Source: Polaromonas sp. CF318 | GTDB lineage: Bacteria > Pseudomonadota > Gammaproteobacteria > Burkholderiales > Burkholderiaceae_C | Direction: 5' to 3' | DNA length: 64,000 bases | NCBI RefSeq assembly: GCF_000282655.1 | Contig: NZ_AKIV01000060.1 | Coordinates: 1-64,000, forward strand | In this document: positions 9,064-18,353 of the stretch, in pieces | How positions within the stretch are numbered: the first letter of the stretch is position 1 | Layout of the letters: each line of letters starts with the position of its first letter | Notes under the pieces: model-generated | Told to the model about the DNA's origin: nothing | Databases searched by the model: none | Seen by the model: the letters and a program-made list of their open reading frames with translations, nothing else | Program-made: the position numbers and the translations under genes

Positions 9064-9942
9064 ATGTCCCAGCCCCATTTCCCGCCTGAACCCCAGGAAC
9101 TGCCGCCGGCCGCCGGCCAGGCGCAGCCCGTGGTGGGCACGGACATGCCCGAAGTGATAGACCAGGTCGCGCTGGCTCGCCTTTACGGCGAGCCGCTGTT
9201 CGCGATGCCGCACGACCTGTACATCCCGCCCGATGCGCTGCAGGTCTTCCTCGAGGCCTTTGAAGGCCCGCTGGACTTGCTGCTCTACCTGATCCGCAAG
9301 CAGAACTTCAACATCCTCGACATCCCGATGGCGGCGGTCACGCGCCAGTACCTGACCTATGTCGACGAGATTCGCGCCACCAACCTGGAACTGGCGGCCG
9401 AATACCTGCTGATGGCGGCCATGCTGATCGAGATCAAGTCGCGCATGCTGCTGCCGCCCAAGAAGGTGGCCGAGGGCCAGGAGCCCGAAGACCCGCGCGC
9501 CGAACTGGTTCGCCGCCTGCTCGAGTACGAGCAGATCAAGCTCGCCGCCCACAAGCTCAACGAAGTGCCGCAGTTCGGCCGCGATTTCCTGCGCGCCCAG
9601 GTCTATGTCGAGCAGTCGCTGCAGCCGAGATTTCCCGACGTCAATGTGGTCGACCTGCAGGAAGCCTGGCGCGACATCGTCAAGCGTGCCCGCCTGGTGC
9701 AGCACCACGTCATCAGCCGCGAAGAACTCTCGGTGCGCGAGCACATGAGCATCGTGCTGCGCAAGCTGCAGGGCCGCAAGTTCCTGGAGTTCGAGGAGCT
9801 GTTCGACGCCGCGCGCGGCATGCCGGTGCTGGTCGTGACCTTTATCGCGCTGCTGGAGCTCTCCAAGGAAGGCCTGCTGGAAGTCACGCAGGCCGAGGCC
9901 TTCGCGCCCATCTACGTGCGCCTGGCGTACACCCCAGCCTAG
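9064..9942 (+). CDS. scpA: Segregation and condensation protein A (ScpA)
   Basis: This 292-residue protein is the kleisin subunit of the Smc-ScpAB condensin, which organises and segregates the chromosome. The kleisin core begins at VFLEAFEGPLDLLLYLIRKQ and runs through LAAEYLLMAAMLIEIKSRMLLP to a C-terminal winged helix (FLEFEELFDAARG...VTFIALLELSKEG). An N-terminal extension of ~55 residues rich in proline, glutamine and alanine is typical of betaproteobacterial ScpA. The ATG at 9064 was chosen because the upstream in-frame sequence overlaps the DUF3460 gene out of frame. No scpB or smc lies in the window. nadB starts 13 nt after its stop. Confidence 0.95.
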   Translation: MSQPHFPPEPQELPPAAGQAQPVVGTDMPEVIDQVALARLYGEPLFAMPHDLYIPPDALQVFLEAFEGPLDLLLYLIRKQNFNILDIPMAAVTRQYLTYVDEIRATNLELAAEYLLMAAMLIEIKSRMLLPPKKVAEGQEPEDPRAELVRRLLEYEQIKLAAHKLNEVPQFGRDFLRAQVYVEQSLQPRFPDVNVVDLQEAWRDIVKRARLVQHHVISREELSVREHMSIVLRKLQGRKFLEFEELFDAARGMPVLVVTFIALLELSKEGLLEVTQAEAFAPIYVRLAYTPA

Positions 9943-9955
9943 ACCTTCCCCCTTC

Positions 9956-11569
9956 ATGACACGCTTGCCGGCCCCGCCGCTGCACGCCTTTGACGTCCTC
10001 ATCATCGGCAGCGGCCTGGCGGGCCTGGCCTGCGCGCTGCTGCTCGCCCCGGGCCGGCGCGTGGCGGTGGTCACCAAGCGCGAACTCAACGACGGCTCCA
10101 GCGCCTGGGCCCAGGGCGGCATGGCCGCGGTGCTGGCCGAGGGTGACACGCTGGCGCAGCACGTGGCGGACACCCTGGTCGCGGGCGCGGGCCTGTGCGA
10201 CCTGCCGGCCACGCAGGCCGTGGTGCAGGGCGCGCCCGAGGCCATCGCCTGGCTGCGCCAATTGGGCGTGGCGTTTTCGGAGGACGGCGAACACCCCGGC
10301 GAGCTGCACCTGACCCGCGAAGGCGGCCACAGCCAGCGCCGCATCGTGCACGCGGCCGACGCCACCGGCGCGGCCGTGCAGCGCACGCTGATCGAAAAGG
10401 TGCGCGCCACGCCGGGCATCACACTGTTCGAGCACCACATGCTGGTCGACCTCATCACCGACCGGCAACTCAAACGGCCCGGCAAGCGCTGCCACGGCGC
10501 CTATGTGCTGGACACCCTGAGCGGCCAGGTGCTGACCTTCGGCGCCGGCCAGACCATCCTGGCGACCGGCGGTGCCGGCAAGGTCTACCTCTACTCCACC
10601 AACCCCGACACCGCCACCGGCGACGGCATTGCCGCCGCCTGGCGCGCGGGCTGCCGCGTCGGCAACATGGAATTCATCCAGTTCCACCCGACCTGCCTCT
10701 ACCACCCCGACGCCAAATCATTTTTGATCACCGAGGCCGTGCGCGGCGAAGGCGGCAAGCTGCTGCTGCCGCCCTCGGCCGGCGGCGGGCGCTTCATGCC
10801 GGCGCACGACGAACGCGCCGAGCTGGCGCCGCGCGACGTGGTGGCGCGCGCCATCGACTTTGAAATGAAAAAGCATGGCCTGGACTGTGTCTACCTGGAC
10901 ATCTCGCACCAGAGCCCGGCGTTTTTGCAGGAACACTTCCCCAACATCCTCAAGCGCTGCCTCGAGCTCGGCATCGACATCACGCGCCAGCCGATTCCGG
11001 TGGTGCCGGCCGCGCATTACACCTGCGGCGGCGTCATGACCGACCAGCAGGGCCGCAGCGACGTCGCCGGCCTGTATGCGATCGGCGAGACCGCCTGCAC
11101 CGGCCTGCACGGCGCCAACCGCCTGGCCAGCAACTCGCTGGTCGAATGTGTGGTGCTGGCGCGCGCCGCCGCGAACGCCATAGCGGCCGAAGCCGCCGCC
11201 GAAACACCGGCACTGCCGGCCTGGGATGAAAGCCAGGTCACCGATGCCGACGAGACCGTGGTGATCTCACACAACTGGGACGAACTGCGCCGCTTTATGT
11301 GGAACTACGTGGGCATTGTGCGCACCACCAAGCGGCTGGAGCGCGCGGCGCACCGCATTGCCCTGCTCGATGCCGAGATCCAGGAGTTTTATGCCAACTT
11401 CCGCGTCACGCGCGACCTGCTGGAGCTGCGCAACCTGGTGCAGGTGGCCGACCTGATCGTGCGCTCGGCCCACGGCCGGCATGAAAGCCGCGGCCTGCAC
11501 TTCAGCCGCGACTACCCCGGCATCGCTGAACAGGCCGTCCCCACCGTGTTGGTGCCGCCTGGCAGCTGA
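9956..11569 (+). CDS. nadB: L-aspartate oxidase
   Basis: This 537-residue flavoprotein oxidises L-aspartate to iminoaspartate, the first step of de novo NAD synthesis; NadA and NadC, encoded on the opposite strand at 13.7-15.7 kb, complete the path to nicotinate mononucleotide. The FAD-binding GSGLAGLACALLL lies near residue 16, NDGSSAWAQGGMAAVL follows, and the C-terminal part holds HYTCGGV and GETACTGLHGANRLASNSL, all hallmarks of the succinate dehydrogenase/fumarate reductase/NadB family. The length is typical of NadB, and no covalent-flavin histidine motif or SdhA-type extension is present. It is in an apparent operon with scpA (13-nt gap) and the small isomerase gene that follows. Confidence 0.96.
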   Translation: MTRLPAPPLHAFDVLIIGSGLAGLACALLLAPGRRVAVVTKRELNDGSSAWAQGGMAAVLAEGDTLAQHVADTLVAGAGLCDLPATQAVVQGAPEAIAWLRQLGVAFSEDGEHPGELHLTREGGHSQRRIVHAADATGAAVQRTLIEKVRATPGITLFEHHMLVDLITDRQLKRPGKRCHGAYVLDTLSGQVLTFGAGQTILATGGAGKVYLYSTNPDTATGDGIAAAWRAGCRVGNMEFIQFHPTCLYHPDAKSFLITEAVRGEGGKLLLPPSAGGGRFMPAHDERAELAPRDVVARAIDFEMKKHGLDCVYLDISHQSPAFLQEHFPNILKRCLELGIDITRQPIPVVPAAHYTCGGVMTDQQGRSDVAGLYAIGETACTGLHGANRLASNSLVECVVLARAAANAIAAEAAAETPALPAWDESQVTDADETVVISHNWDELRRFMWNYVGIVRTTKRLERAAHRIALLDAEIQEFYANFRVTRDLLELRNLVQVADLIVRSAHGRHESRGLHFSRDYPGIAEQAVPTVLVPPGS

Positions 11570-11612
11570 GCCTTTTCGAACCCTTTTCCTGCCACTCTTA
11601 CCCGGAGCCCGT

Positions 11613-11972
11613 ATGCCTCACTTAACCGTTGAATATTCCAGCAACCTCGCCGGCTTTCCCAAGGCCGAAGTGCTCCAGGCGCTGAACCAGGCCCTTACCG
11701 CCAGCCCTGAAATACAGAATGAATCCGACCTGAAAACCCGGCTGGTCGCGCTGGATAATTTTGAAATCGGCACCGCGCCGGCCTCGCGCGCTTTTGTGCA
11801 TGCCCAGCTGCGCCTGCTGTCGGGCCGCACGCCTGACGCCAAAAAGGACTTGGGCGAGCGCATCGCCGGCGTGCTGCGACGCCTGACGCCGCGGCCGGCG
11901 GGCTTGATGGTGCAACTGAGCGTGGAGATGGTGGACATGGACCGCGCGTCCTATGTCAAAGAAAAGCTTTAA
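11613..11972 (+). CDS. 5-carboxymethyl-2-hydroxymuconate isomerase-like tautomerase
   Basis: This 119-residue protein resembles the CHMI (HpaF-type) branch of the tautomerase superfamily: it begins MPHLTVEYSSNL, so that proline becomes the N-terminal catalytic base after methionine removal. A GGAG Shine-Dalgarno stands just upstream of the ATG at 11613. CHMI normally acts in homoprotocatechuate (4-hydroxyphenylacetate) degradation, but no other gene of that pathway is nearby; the neighbours are nadB upstream and pabBC converging with a 6-nt gap. The true substrate here may differ. Confidence 0.85.
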   Translation: MPHLTVEYSSNLAGFPKAEVLQALNQALTASPEIQNESDLKTRLVALDNFEIGTAPASRAFVHAQLRLLSGRTPDAKKDLGERIAGVLRRLTPRPAGLMVQLSVEMVDMDRASYVKEKL

Positions 11973-11978
11973 GGCATT

Positions 11979-13727
11979 TCAGGCGAGGGTGGCGTCTATC
12001 CAGCCCCTGAGGCTGTTCACAAAGGCCCAGGCCTCTACCCTTGCCAATTCATCCACCCGCACGACGGCTTCGCTGAGCCGGCCTTCCCGCAAGGCCAGCG
12101 CGCGGCCCACGCCAGGCAGCAGCCCGCAGGCCAGCGGCGGCGTGACCCAGCGGCCGTCCATCCGCATCGCGATATTGCCGCGTGTGCATTCGGTGATCTC
12201 ACCCAGCTCGTTCCACAGCACGCAGTCAAACACCTCCGGCGAGGCCGGCGTAAAGGCGTCGTAGTGGGCGCGGCGTGTCGTCTTGAAGCGCACAAATTCG
12301 CTGTACGCCGCGTCCAGCGGCCGCTCGGCCAGCTGCAGGCGCACCCGGGGTGGTGAGGGCTCCATGCCGTAAGCCTGGGCGCTGAATGTCCCGCCGGCGG
12401 CCAGCAGCAGGCGCACGCGCCAAAGGCCTTGCGGGTGCGCCTGCACCAGATCCCGCAGGCAGGCATCGACCTGCGCCGCATCCCATGGATGGCCGAAGTG
12501 GGCGGCGCTCGCCGCCATGCGCGCCAGGTGCGCATCGAGGTGGCGCAGTTGGCCCGCGTCCAATGCCAGGGTTTCAAGGATGTCAAAAGGCATGCTGGCA
12601 CGCTCCAGAAAAGCCCGTTTGTGGCGCCACTCCTGCCACTCGGCTTGGGCCACGGAACCCGAGGTGATGCCGCTGCCTATACCGCAACGGGCCTCTTGGC
12701 CACGCAGGCTCACAGTGCGTATGGGCACATTAAAAGTCGCCGCGCCGCCGGGCCGCAGCACACCCATGGCCCCGCAATACACACCGCGTGGCCCGGCTTC
12801 CAGTGCATGAATCGCCCGCATGGCCCGCACCTTGGGCGCACCGGTGATGGAGCCGCAGGGAAACAGCGCGGCAAACACGTCGGCCAGGCTGCAGTCGGGC
12901 CGGGTGCGCGCCTCGACGTCCGAGGTCATCTGCCAGACCGCGGGCAGGGCCTCGGTGTGGAACAGGCGCGGCACGCGCACGCTGAAAGGTTCGGCGATGC
13001 GCGACAGGTCGTTGCGCAGCAGGTCCACGATCATCACGTTTTCGGCGCGCTCCTTGGCCGAACTGCGCAGCGCCTCGGCTTGCGCGGCATCGTCCTTGGG
13101 ATTGACACCGCGAGGCGCCGTGCCTTTCATGGGCCGCGTGAGCAGCCGTCCCTCGCGCCAGTCGAAAAACAGCTCGGGAGATACCGACAGCAGTTGCTCA
13201 TCGCCCGTGTCCATCAAGGCCGCGTAGCCGCCCGGCTGGGCGCGTTGCAGGGCCTGGAACAGCGCCAGGGCGCTGCCCGCGTCGCCATCCAGCGCAGCCC
13301 GCATCTGCGCCGTGAAATTGACCTGGTAATACTCACCATCGGCAATCGCGCGCTGCAGCTGGGCCAGGGCGGCCTCAAACGCGGGACGCGTCATCGCCTC
13401 CTGCCATTGAAGCAGTGGTGAGGCCTCTTGTACGGGATCAGGCCAGGCCAGCGCGGTGTCGTGCACGGCAAACCAGGCCAAGGGCCCGTCAGCCGAGTGC
13501 ACCGGCAGCGCGGCATCAAAAGCGGGGGCGGCTTCATAGCGCAAATAGCCCACGCACCAGGCGCCTTGCCGTGCCGCGGCCTGCGCGGCATCCAGCACTG
13601 CGCGCAGTTCTTCGGGCCGCCGCGCCACCAGCACTTCGCGGGGTGCGCCAAAGGCCTGGCGCAGGCGCGGCCCCGCTGGCTGTTGGGGGTCGGCGAAATC
13701 GATGAGGGCGGAGAGCTTGCCCGTCAC
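11979..13727 (-). CDS. pabBC: Fused aminodeoxychorismate synthase component I / aminodeoxychorismate lyase
   Basis: This 582-residue fusion makes p-aminobenzoate for folate. Residues 1 to ~370 form the PabB chorismate-binding domain with PMKGTAPRG (the lysine expected of PabB), VDLLRNDLSRI, PCGSITGAPKVRAM and GIGSGITSGS. From about residue 377 (MPFDILETL) a class IV aminotransferase-fold domain of the PabC type follows, with the probable PLP lysine in FVRFKTTRR and the motif ECTRGNIAM. The glutamine amidotransferase PabA is not in the window. The gene is last in the minus-strand order nadC-nadA-pabBC, 15 nt after nadA, and converges with the tautomerase gene. A standalone pabC elsewhere is possible but not needed if both halves are active. 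Confidence 0.94.
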   Translation of the reverse strand: MTGKLSALIDFADPQQPAGPRLRQAFGAPREVLVARRPEELRAVLDAAQAAARQGAWCVGYLRYEAAPAFDAALPVHSADGPLAWFAVHDTALAWPDPVQEASPLLQWQEAMTRPAFEAALAQLQRAIADGEYYQVNFTAQMRAALDGDAGSALALFQALQRAQPGGYAALMDTGDEQLLSVSPELFFDWREGRLLTRPMKGTAPRGVNPKDDAAQAEALRSSAKERAENVMIVDLLRNDLSRIAEPFSVRVPRLFHTEALPAVWQMTSDVEARTRPDCSLADVFAALFPCGSITGAPKVRAMRAIHALEAGPRGVYCGAMGVLRPGGAATFNVPIRTVSLRGQEARCGIGSGITSGSVAQAEWQEWRHKRAFLERASMPFDILETLALDAGQLRHLDAHLARMAASAAHFGHPWDAAQVDACLRDLVQAHPQGLWRVRLLLAAGGTFSAQAYGMEPSPPRVRLQLAERPLDAAYSEFVRFKTTRRAHYDAFTPASPEVFDCVLWNELGEITECTRGNIAMRMDGRWVTPPLACGLLPGVGRALALREGRLSEAVVRVDELARVEAWAFVNSLRGWIDATLA

Positions 13728-13742
13728 GTCAGGCCAACACCA

Positions 13743-14864
13743 TCAGGCAGCGCCTATGTTCGGCACCAGCCCCGCGACCGGCCGCCCTGCCTTCAAGGCC
13801 TCGGTGAAGGCCAGCATGCGGTCTATGGGCAAACGGGCGCGTTGGCCCAGTGCCGCATCGACCGAAATTTCATTGGCGCCGGTCTCCAGCACCTGTGCCA
13901 GCCCGGCCAGGCCGTTCATGGCCATCCAGGGGCAGTGCGCGCAGCTCTTGCAGGTGGCGCTGTTGCCGGCGGTAGGCGCTTCGATAAACACCTTGCCCGG
14001 GTTCAGCGTGCGCAGCTTGTGCATCATGCCGTTGTCGGTGGCAACGATAAATTTTTTGGCATCCATCTCGCGCGCCGCTTTCAGGATGCCGGAGGTGGAG
14101 CCCACGGCATCGGCCAGGGCGACCACGTCGGCGGGCGACTCGGGGTGCACCAGCACGCGCGCGCCGGGGTGTTCGGCCTTCAGGGCCTGCAGCTCAAAGG
14201 CCTTGAACTCGTCGTGCACGATGCAGGCGCCGTTCCAGAAGACCATGTCGGCGCCGGTCTCGCGCTGGATGTAGCCGCCCAGGTGGCGGTCGGGCGCCCA
14301 GAGGATTTTCTGGCCGCGCTCCTTGAGCGCACGCACGATGTCGAGCGCGCAGCTCGAGGTCACCAGCCAGTCGGCGCGCGCCTTCACGGCCGCGCTGGTG
14401 TTGGCGTAGACCACGACCGTGCGGTCCGGGTGGGCATCACAGAAGGCGCTGAATTCAGCGGCCGGGCAGCCCAGGTCCAGCGAGCAGGTCGCATCCAGGT
14501 CGGGCATGAGCACGCGCTTTTCGGGCGACAGGATTTTTGCCGTCTCGCCCATGAAGCGCACACCGGACACCACCAGGGTCTGCGCCGCATGGTCGCGGCC
14601 GAAGCGCGCCATCTCCAGCGAGTCCGACACCAGGCCCCCGGTTTCTTCGGCCAGGTCCTGCAGGTCGGGATGCACGTAATAGTGCGACACCATGACGGCG
14701 TTGCGCGCCTTGAGCAGTTCGCGGATGCGGGTTTTGAGCGCCGCGCGCTCGGCCTGCGTGGGTTCGGCCGGCACCCGGGCCCAGGCCTGGTGCGTGCTGC
14801 AGGCGCCGGCCGCCCCGGGCTGCTCGTAATCGACGCGAATCGGCACGGCTGTTTGCATGTTCAC
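13743..14864 (-). CDS. nadA: Quinolinate synthase
   Basis: This 373-residue cytoplasmic 4Fe-4S enzyme condenses iminoaspartate from NadB with dihydroxyacetone phosphate to quinolinate. The motif [21 protein letters not shown] begins the first of three pseudo-repeated domains (shown here as [12 protein letters not shown] then AEETGG). Candidate cluster cysteines sit in [19 protein letters not shown] and [13 protein letters not shown], as in the long NadA class. It follows nadC with a 4-nt ATGA overlap, so the two are translationally coupled, and it precedes pabBC. An alternative start two codons later is equally possible. Confidence 0.97.
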   Translation of the reverse strand: MNMQTAVPIRVDYEQPGAAGACSTHQAWARVPAEPTQAERAALKTRIRELLKARNAVMVSHYYVHPDLQDLAEETGGLVSDSLEMARFGRDHAAQTLVVSGVRFMGETAKILSPEKRVLMPDLDATCSLDLGCPAAEFSAFCDAHPDRTVVVYANTSAAVKARADWLVTSSCALDIVRALKERGQKILWAPDRHLGGYIQRETGADMVFWNGACIVHDEFKAFELQALKAEHPGARVLVHPESPADVVALADAVGSTSGILKAAREMDAKKFIVATDNGMMHKLRTLNPGKVFIEAPTAGNSATCKSCAHCPWMAMNGLAGLAQVLETGANEISVDAALGQRARLPIDRMLAFTEALKAGRPVAGLVPNIGAA

Positions 14865-15730
14865 ACCGCCTGCGCGTCAAAGCGCATGGAAAAATCAATC
14901 GCCCGCACGTCCTTGGTGAGCGTTCCTATGGAGATGCGGTCCACGCCGGTTTCGGCCAGGGTGCGCAGGCCGTCCAGGGTCACGCCGCCGGAAATCTCCA
15001 GCACGGCGCGCCCGGCGTTGATGCGAACGGCCTCTTTCAGCTCGGGCAGGCTCATGTTGTCCAGCAGGATCATGCGCGCGCCGGCATCCAGGGCCTGGGC
15101 CAGCTCGCCCAGGTTCTCGACTTCAATCTGCACAAAATCGGCCTGCGCGGCGACCTCGGCCGCGCGCGCCAGCACCTGCGCGATGCCGCCGGCCGCCGCG
15201 ATGTGGTTTTCCTTGATCAGCACCGCGTCGTACAAACCGACCCGGTGGTTGGTGCCGCCGCCCGTCACCACGGCGTATTTCTGCGCGAGCCGCAGGCCGG
15301 GCAGGGTCTTGCGCGTGTCCACGATGCGTGCGGGCGTGCCCTTCACGATGTCGACGTAGACCGCCGTCTTGGTCGCCACGGCGCTGAGCAGCTGCAGAAA
15401 ATTGAGCGCCGTGCGTTCGGCCGACAGCAGGGCCCGGGCCAGTCCGCGCACCTCGAACACCACCTGGCCGGCTTCGCAGCGCTCGCCGTCCTTCACATGC
15501 CAGAGCAGCTGGGCCTGCGGGTCGAGCTGCCGCACCGTGGCCTCCACCCAGGCGCTGCCGCAGACGATGGCGCTTTCGCGTGCCAGCACCTGCGCCCGCG
15601 CCCGGCGGGCCGCATCGATCAGGCCGGCCGTCAGGTCGCCGGCGCCAATGTCTTCGGCAAGCGCGCGCGCCGCGTCGGCCTGGGCCAGGGCGGCCAGGGC
15701 CTCAGCGGAGAAATCAAATGACTTTTTCAT
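14861..15730 (-). CDS. nadC: Nicotinate-nucleotide pyrophosphorylase (carboxylating)
   Basis: This 289-residue enzyme converts quinolinate and PRPP to nicotinate mononucleotide. Diagnostic segments are [12 protein letters not shown] near residue 30, [29 protein letters not shown] with the PRPP/quinolinate-binding Arg-Lys, KENH, and EISGGV...[14 protein letters not shown] near the C-terminus. The ATG at 15730 (MKKSFDF) was preferred to a TTG two codons upstream. The gene heads the operon nadC-nadA-pabBC and is divergent from panD across 163 nt, where its promoter must lie. Confidence 0.97.
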   Translation of the reverse strand: MKKSFDFSAEALAALAQADAARALAEDIGAGDLTAGLIDAARRARAQVLARESAIVCGSAWVEATVRQLDPQAQLLWHVKDGERCEAGQVVFEVRGLARALLSAERTALNFLQLLSAVATKTAVYVDIVKGTPARIVDTRKTLPGLRLAQKYAVVTGGGTNHRVGLYDAVLIKENHIAAAGGIAQVLARAAEVAAQADFVQIEVENLGELAQALDAGARMILLDNMSLPELKEAVRINAGRAVLEISGGVTLDGLRTLAETGVDRISIGTLTKDVRAIDFSMRFDAQAV

Positions 15731-15893
15731 GAGCAATCTAAGAAAGGATGGGCACCATACCGTGCACTAAACTATTAAATAGAGCGTAAAACTGTCGCGA
15801 ATGTTACAGCGACCGGCCAGATGCCTGAACGCCGCGAAGCGCCCACTCACAATGGCGCTCCCCTTGCCCCTATTTTCATCCACGCCCACCACC

Positions 15894-16274
15894 ATGTTCA
15901 GAACACTGCTCAAATCGAAAATCCACCGCGCGGCGGTGACGCATTGCGAACTCAACTACGAGGGCTCCTGCGCCATCGACGAAGACCTGCTGGACGCCGC
16001 CAACCTGGCCGAGAACGAGCAGGTGCACATCTGGAACATCAACAACGGCGAGCGCTTCATCACCTATGCGATACGCGCCGAACGCGGCAGCCGCATCATC
16101 TCGGTCAACGGCTCGGCCGCGCGGCGCGCCGCCGTGGGCGACCTGGTCATCATCGCCGCCTTCGCGCAGGTGCATGAAGAGCACGTCGCGGGCTTCAGCC
16201 CCAAGCTGGTGTTTGTGAACCCCGACAACCGCATCAAGGAAGAGCGCTCCACCATCCCGGTGCAGCAGCCCTGA
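15894..16274 (+). CDS. panD: Aspartate 1-decarboxylase proenzyme
   Basis: This 126-residue pyruvoyl enzyme decarboxylates aspartate to beta-alanine for pantothenate. Self-cleavage at Gly24-Ser25 is predicted from the exact YEGSC context; Lys9, His11 and Tyr22 around it also match the family, as do the NNGERF and NGSAARRA segments. The ATG at 15894 gives the canonical [13 protein letters not shown] start. It is separated from panB and panC by the whole bio operon, and a strong terminator hairpin follows its stop, so it is probably a separate transcript. Confidence 0.97.
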   Translation: MFRTLLKSKIHRAAVTHCELNYEGSCAIDEDLLDAANLAENEQVHIWNINNGERFITYAIRAERGSRIISVNGSAARRAAVGDLVIIAAFAQVHEEHVAGFSPKLVFVNPDNRIKEERSTIPVQQP

Positions 16275-16281
16275 GCCCTCC

Positions 16282-16312
16282 GGCCCCGCGCAGCGCGGGG
16301 CCCGGTCTTTTC
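16282..16312 (+). terminator. Intrinsic terminator after panD
   Basis: A perfect 9-bp stem (GGCCCCGCG with CGCGGGGCC, loop CAG) starts 7 nt after the panD stop, and a T-rich tract beginning TCTTTTC follows a few bases after it. It separates panD from the bio operon. Confidence 0.75.
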
Positions 16313-16336
16313 TCCTTTTCCTTCACACAAGGCCCC

Positions 16337-17671
16337 ATGGACAACGCAGCGATGATCCGGCGCAGCCTGCGCCATGTGTGGCACCCCTGCACGCAGATGA
16401 AGCTGCACGAAGCCCAGCCGCCCGTGCCCATCGCGCGCGCCGAAGGCGTGTGGCTTTACGACTTTGAAGGCAAGCGCTACCTGGACGGCGTCAGCTCCTG
16501 GTGGGTCAACCTCTTCGGCCACGGCCATCCCCACATCAAGGCGGCGCTACGGGACCAGCTCGATACGCTGGACCACGTCATGCTGGCCGGCTTCACGCAC
16601 CAGCCCGTCGTGGAACTCTCCGAGCGCCTGGGCGCGCTGACCGGCCTGGGCCATGCCTTTTACGGCAGCGACGGCGCCAGCGCCACCGAGATCGCGCTCA
16701 AGATGAGCGCGCATTACTGGCGCAACAGCGGCCGGCCTGAAAAAAGCCGCTTCATAGGCCTGGCCGGCGGCTACCACGGCGAAACCGTTGGCGCACTGGC
16801 GGTGACCGACATCGCACTCTTTCGTGAAGCCTATGCGCCGCTGGTGCGGCTGGCTGCCACGGTGCCCAGCCCCGACGCGCGCGGCGCCCTGGCCGGTGAA
16901 AGCCCGGCGGACACGGCACGCCGCGCCGCCGGGGGCCTGCAGGCCTGGCTGGAACAGCACCATGCGCAGACCGCCGCGCTCATCGTCGAGCCCCTGGTGC
17001 AGTGCGCCGCCGGCATGGCCATGCACGACGCGGCCTACCTGCAGGAAGCCCGCGCGCTGTGCGACCGCTACGAAGTGCATTTGATCGCCGACGAAATCGC
17101 CACCGGCTTCGGCCGCGCCGGCACGATGTTCGCCCACCAGCAGGCCGGCATACGGCCGGACTTCATCTGCCTGTCCAAAGGGCTGACCGGCGGCACGCTG
17201 CCGCTGTCGGCCGTGCTGACCACCGACGCGGTCTATGAAGCCTTCTATGACGACGAGGTGGCGCGCGGATTTTTGCATTCGCATTCCTACACCGGCAACC
17301 CGCTGGCCTGCCGCGCGGCGCTGGCCACGCTGGAGCTGTTTGAGCAAACCGATGCCCTTGCGCGCAATGCCGAAACAGCCCGGGTGCTGGATGCGGCCTT
17401 CGCGCCGCTCACGCAGCACCGCGCCGTGCGGCACGCGCGCCGTCTGGGCATGATCTGGGCCTGGGACGTGGTGCCCGGCAGCCTTCCCCATTTCGCGCGC
17501 CGCTACACGCAGCACGCCATGGCCAACGGCGTGCTGCTGCGCCCCATAGGCCAGACGATTTACGCCATGCCGCCTTATGTGATGGATGCACAGGCCGCCC
17601 AGCACCTGGCGCGCGGCGCGCTGGCGGCGCTGGAGGCCACGCTGGCCGAGGAAGGCGGCGCCCATGGCTGA
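16337..17671 (+). CDS. bioA: Adenosylmethionine-8-amino-7-oxononanoate aminotransferase
   Basis: This 444-residue class III aminotransferase uses S-adenosylmethionine as amino donor to make 7,8-diaminopelargonate. The N-terminal HVWHPCTQM and DGVSSWWVNLFGHGHP segments are specific for BioA, YGSDGASATEIALKM follows, and the PLP lysine lies in CLSKGLTGGTLPLS. The acceptor-side tyrosine/tryptophan motif SSWW supports BioA over other class III enzymes. It heads the bioA-bioD-bioF-bioB run; bioD begins 8 nt before its stop, implying translational coupling. The start gives the expected family length. Confidence 0.97.
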   Translation: MDNAAMIRRSLRHVWHPCTQMKLHEAQPPVPIARAEGVWLYDFEGKRYLDGVSSWWVNLFGHGHPHIKAALRDQLDTLDHVMLAGFTHQPVVELSERLGALTGLGHAFYGSDGASATEIALKMSAHYWRNSGRPEKSRFIGLAGGYHGETVGALAVTDIALFREAYAPLVRLAATVPSPDARGALAGESPADTARRAAGGLQAWLEQHHAQTAALIVEPLVQCAAGMAMHDAAYLQEARALCDRYEVHLIADEIATGFGRAGTMFAHQQAGIRPDFICLSKGLTGGTLPLSAVLTTDAVYEAFYDDEVARGFLHSHSYTGNPLACRAALATLELFEQTDALARNAETARVLDAAFAPLTQHRAVRHARRLGMIWAWDVVPGSLPHFARRYTQHAMANGVLLRPIGQTIYAMPPYVMDAQAAQHLARGALAALEATLAEEGGAHG

Positions 17672-18353
17672 GGCCACACGCAAGCTCTCACTGTTTGTGA
17701 CCGGCACCGACACCGGCGTGGGCAAGACCCTGGCCAGCGCCGGACTGCTGCACGCGCTGGCCCGCCACCATGTGCGCGTCGTCGGCATGAAGCCGGTGGC
17801 GGCGGGCACGGTCCAGGTCAATGGCGAAGAGGTCAATGAAGACGTACTCGCGCTGCGCGCCGCCTCCAATTACCGCGTGCCGCCCGAACTCGACAACCCG
17901 GTGCTGCTGCCCGACCCGGTGTCGCCACACATCGCCGCAGCCCGCGCCGGCACACAGATTGACATCGCCCATTTAGTGGCCTGCCAGCGCCAACTCGCCC
18001 AATTGGCCGACGCCGTGGTGGTGGAAGGCGCGGGCGGCTTCCTGGTGCCGCTGTCAAACAGCGAAACCGGCGCCGACCTGGCCCAGGCCCTGGGCCTGCC
18101 GGTGCTGCTGGTGGTAGGCCTGCGCCTGGGTTGCCTCAACCATGCGCTGCTCAGCGCCGAGGCGATACGCGCGCGCGGCCTCACACTGGTGGGCTGGGTG
18201 GCCAACCACGTCGATGCCGCCATGCTGGCGCAAGAGGACAACATCGCCTTCCTACGGAAAAAACTGCAGGCGCCGCTGCTGGCCACCCTCCAACACCAGG
18301 CCGCGCCCGACCCGCGCGCCATCCACTTTGAGCTCCCCCCCGCATGGCAATGA
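17664..18353 (+). CDS. bioD: Dethiobiotin synthetase
   Basis: This 229-residue enzyme closes the ureido ring of dethiobiotin using CO2 and ATP. A Walker A-like GTDTGVGKT stands at the N-terminus, KPVAAG follows as the substrate-side lysine motif, and [12 protein letters not shown] is the conserved central segment. The ATG at 17664 (MAEATRKL) overlaps bioA by 8 nt; an earlier in-frame start would lie deep in bioA and add arginine-rich shadow sequence. It overlaps bioF by 10 nt, or by 4 nt if bioF starts at its second ATG. Confidence 0.96.
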   Translation: MAEATRKLSLFVTGTDTGVGKTLASAGLLHALARHHVRVVGMKPVAAGTVQVNGEEVNEDVLALRAASNYRVPPELDNPVLLPDPVSPHIAAARAGTQIDIAHLVACQRQLAQLADAVVVEGAGGFLVPLSNSETGADLAQALGLPVLLVVGLRLGCLNHALLSAEAIRARGLTLVGWVANHVDAAMLAQEDNIAFLRKKLQAPLLATLQHQAAPDPRAIHFELPPAWQ

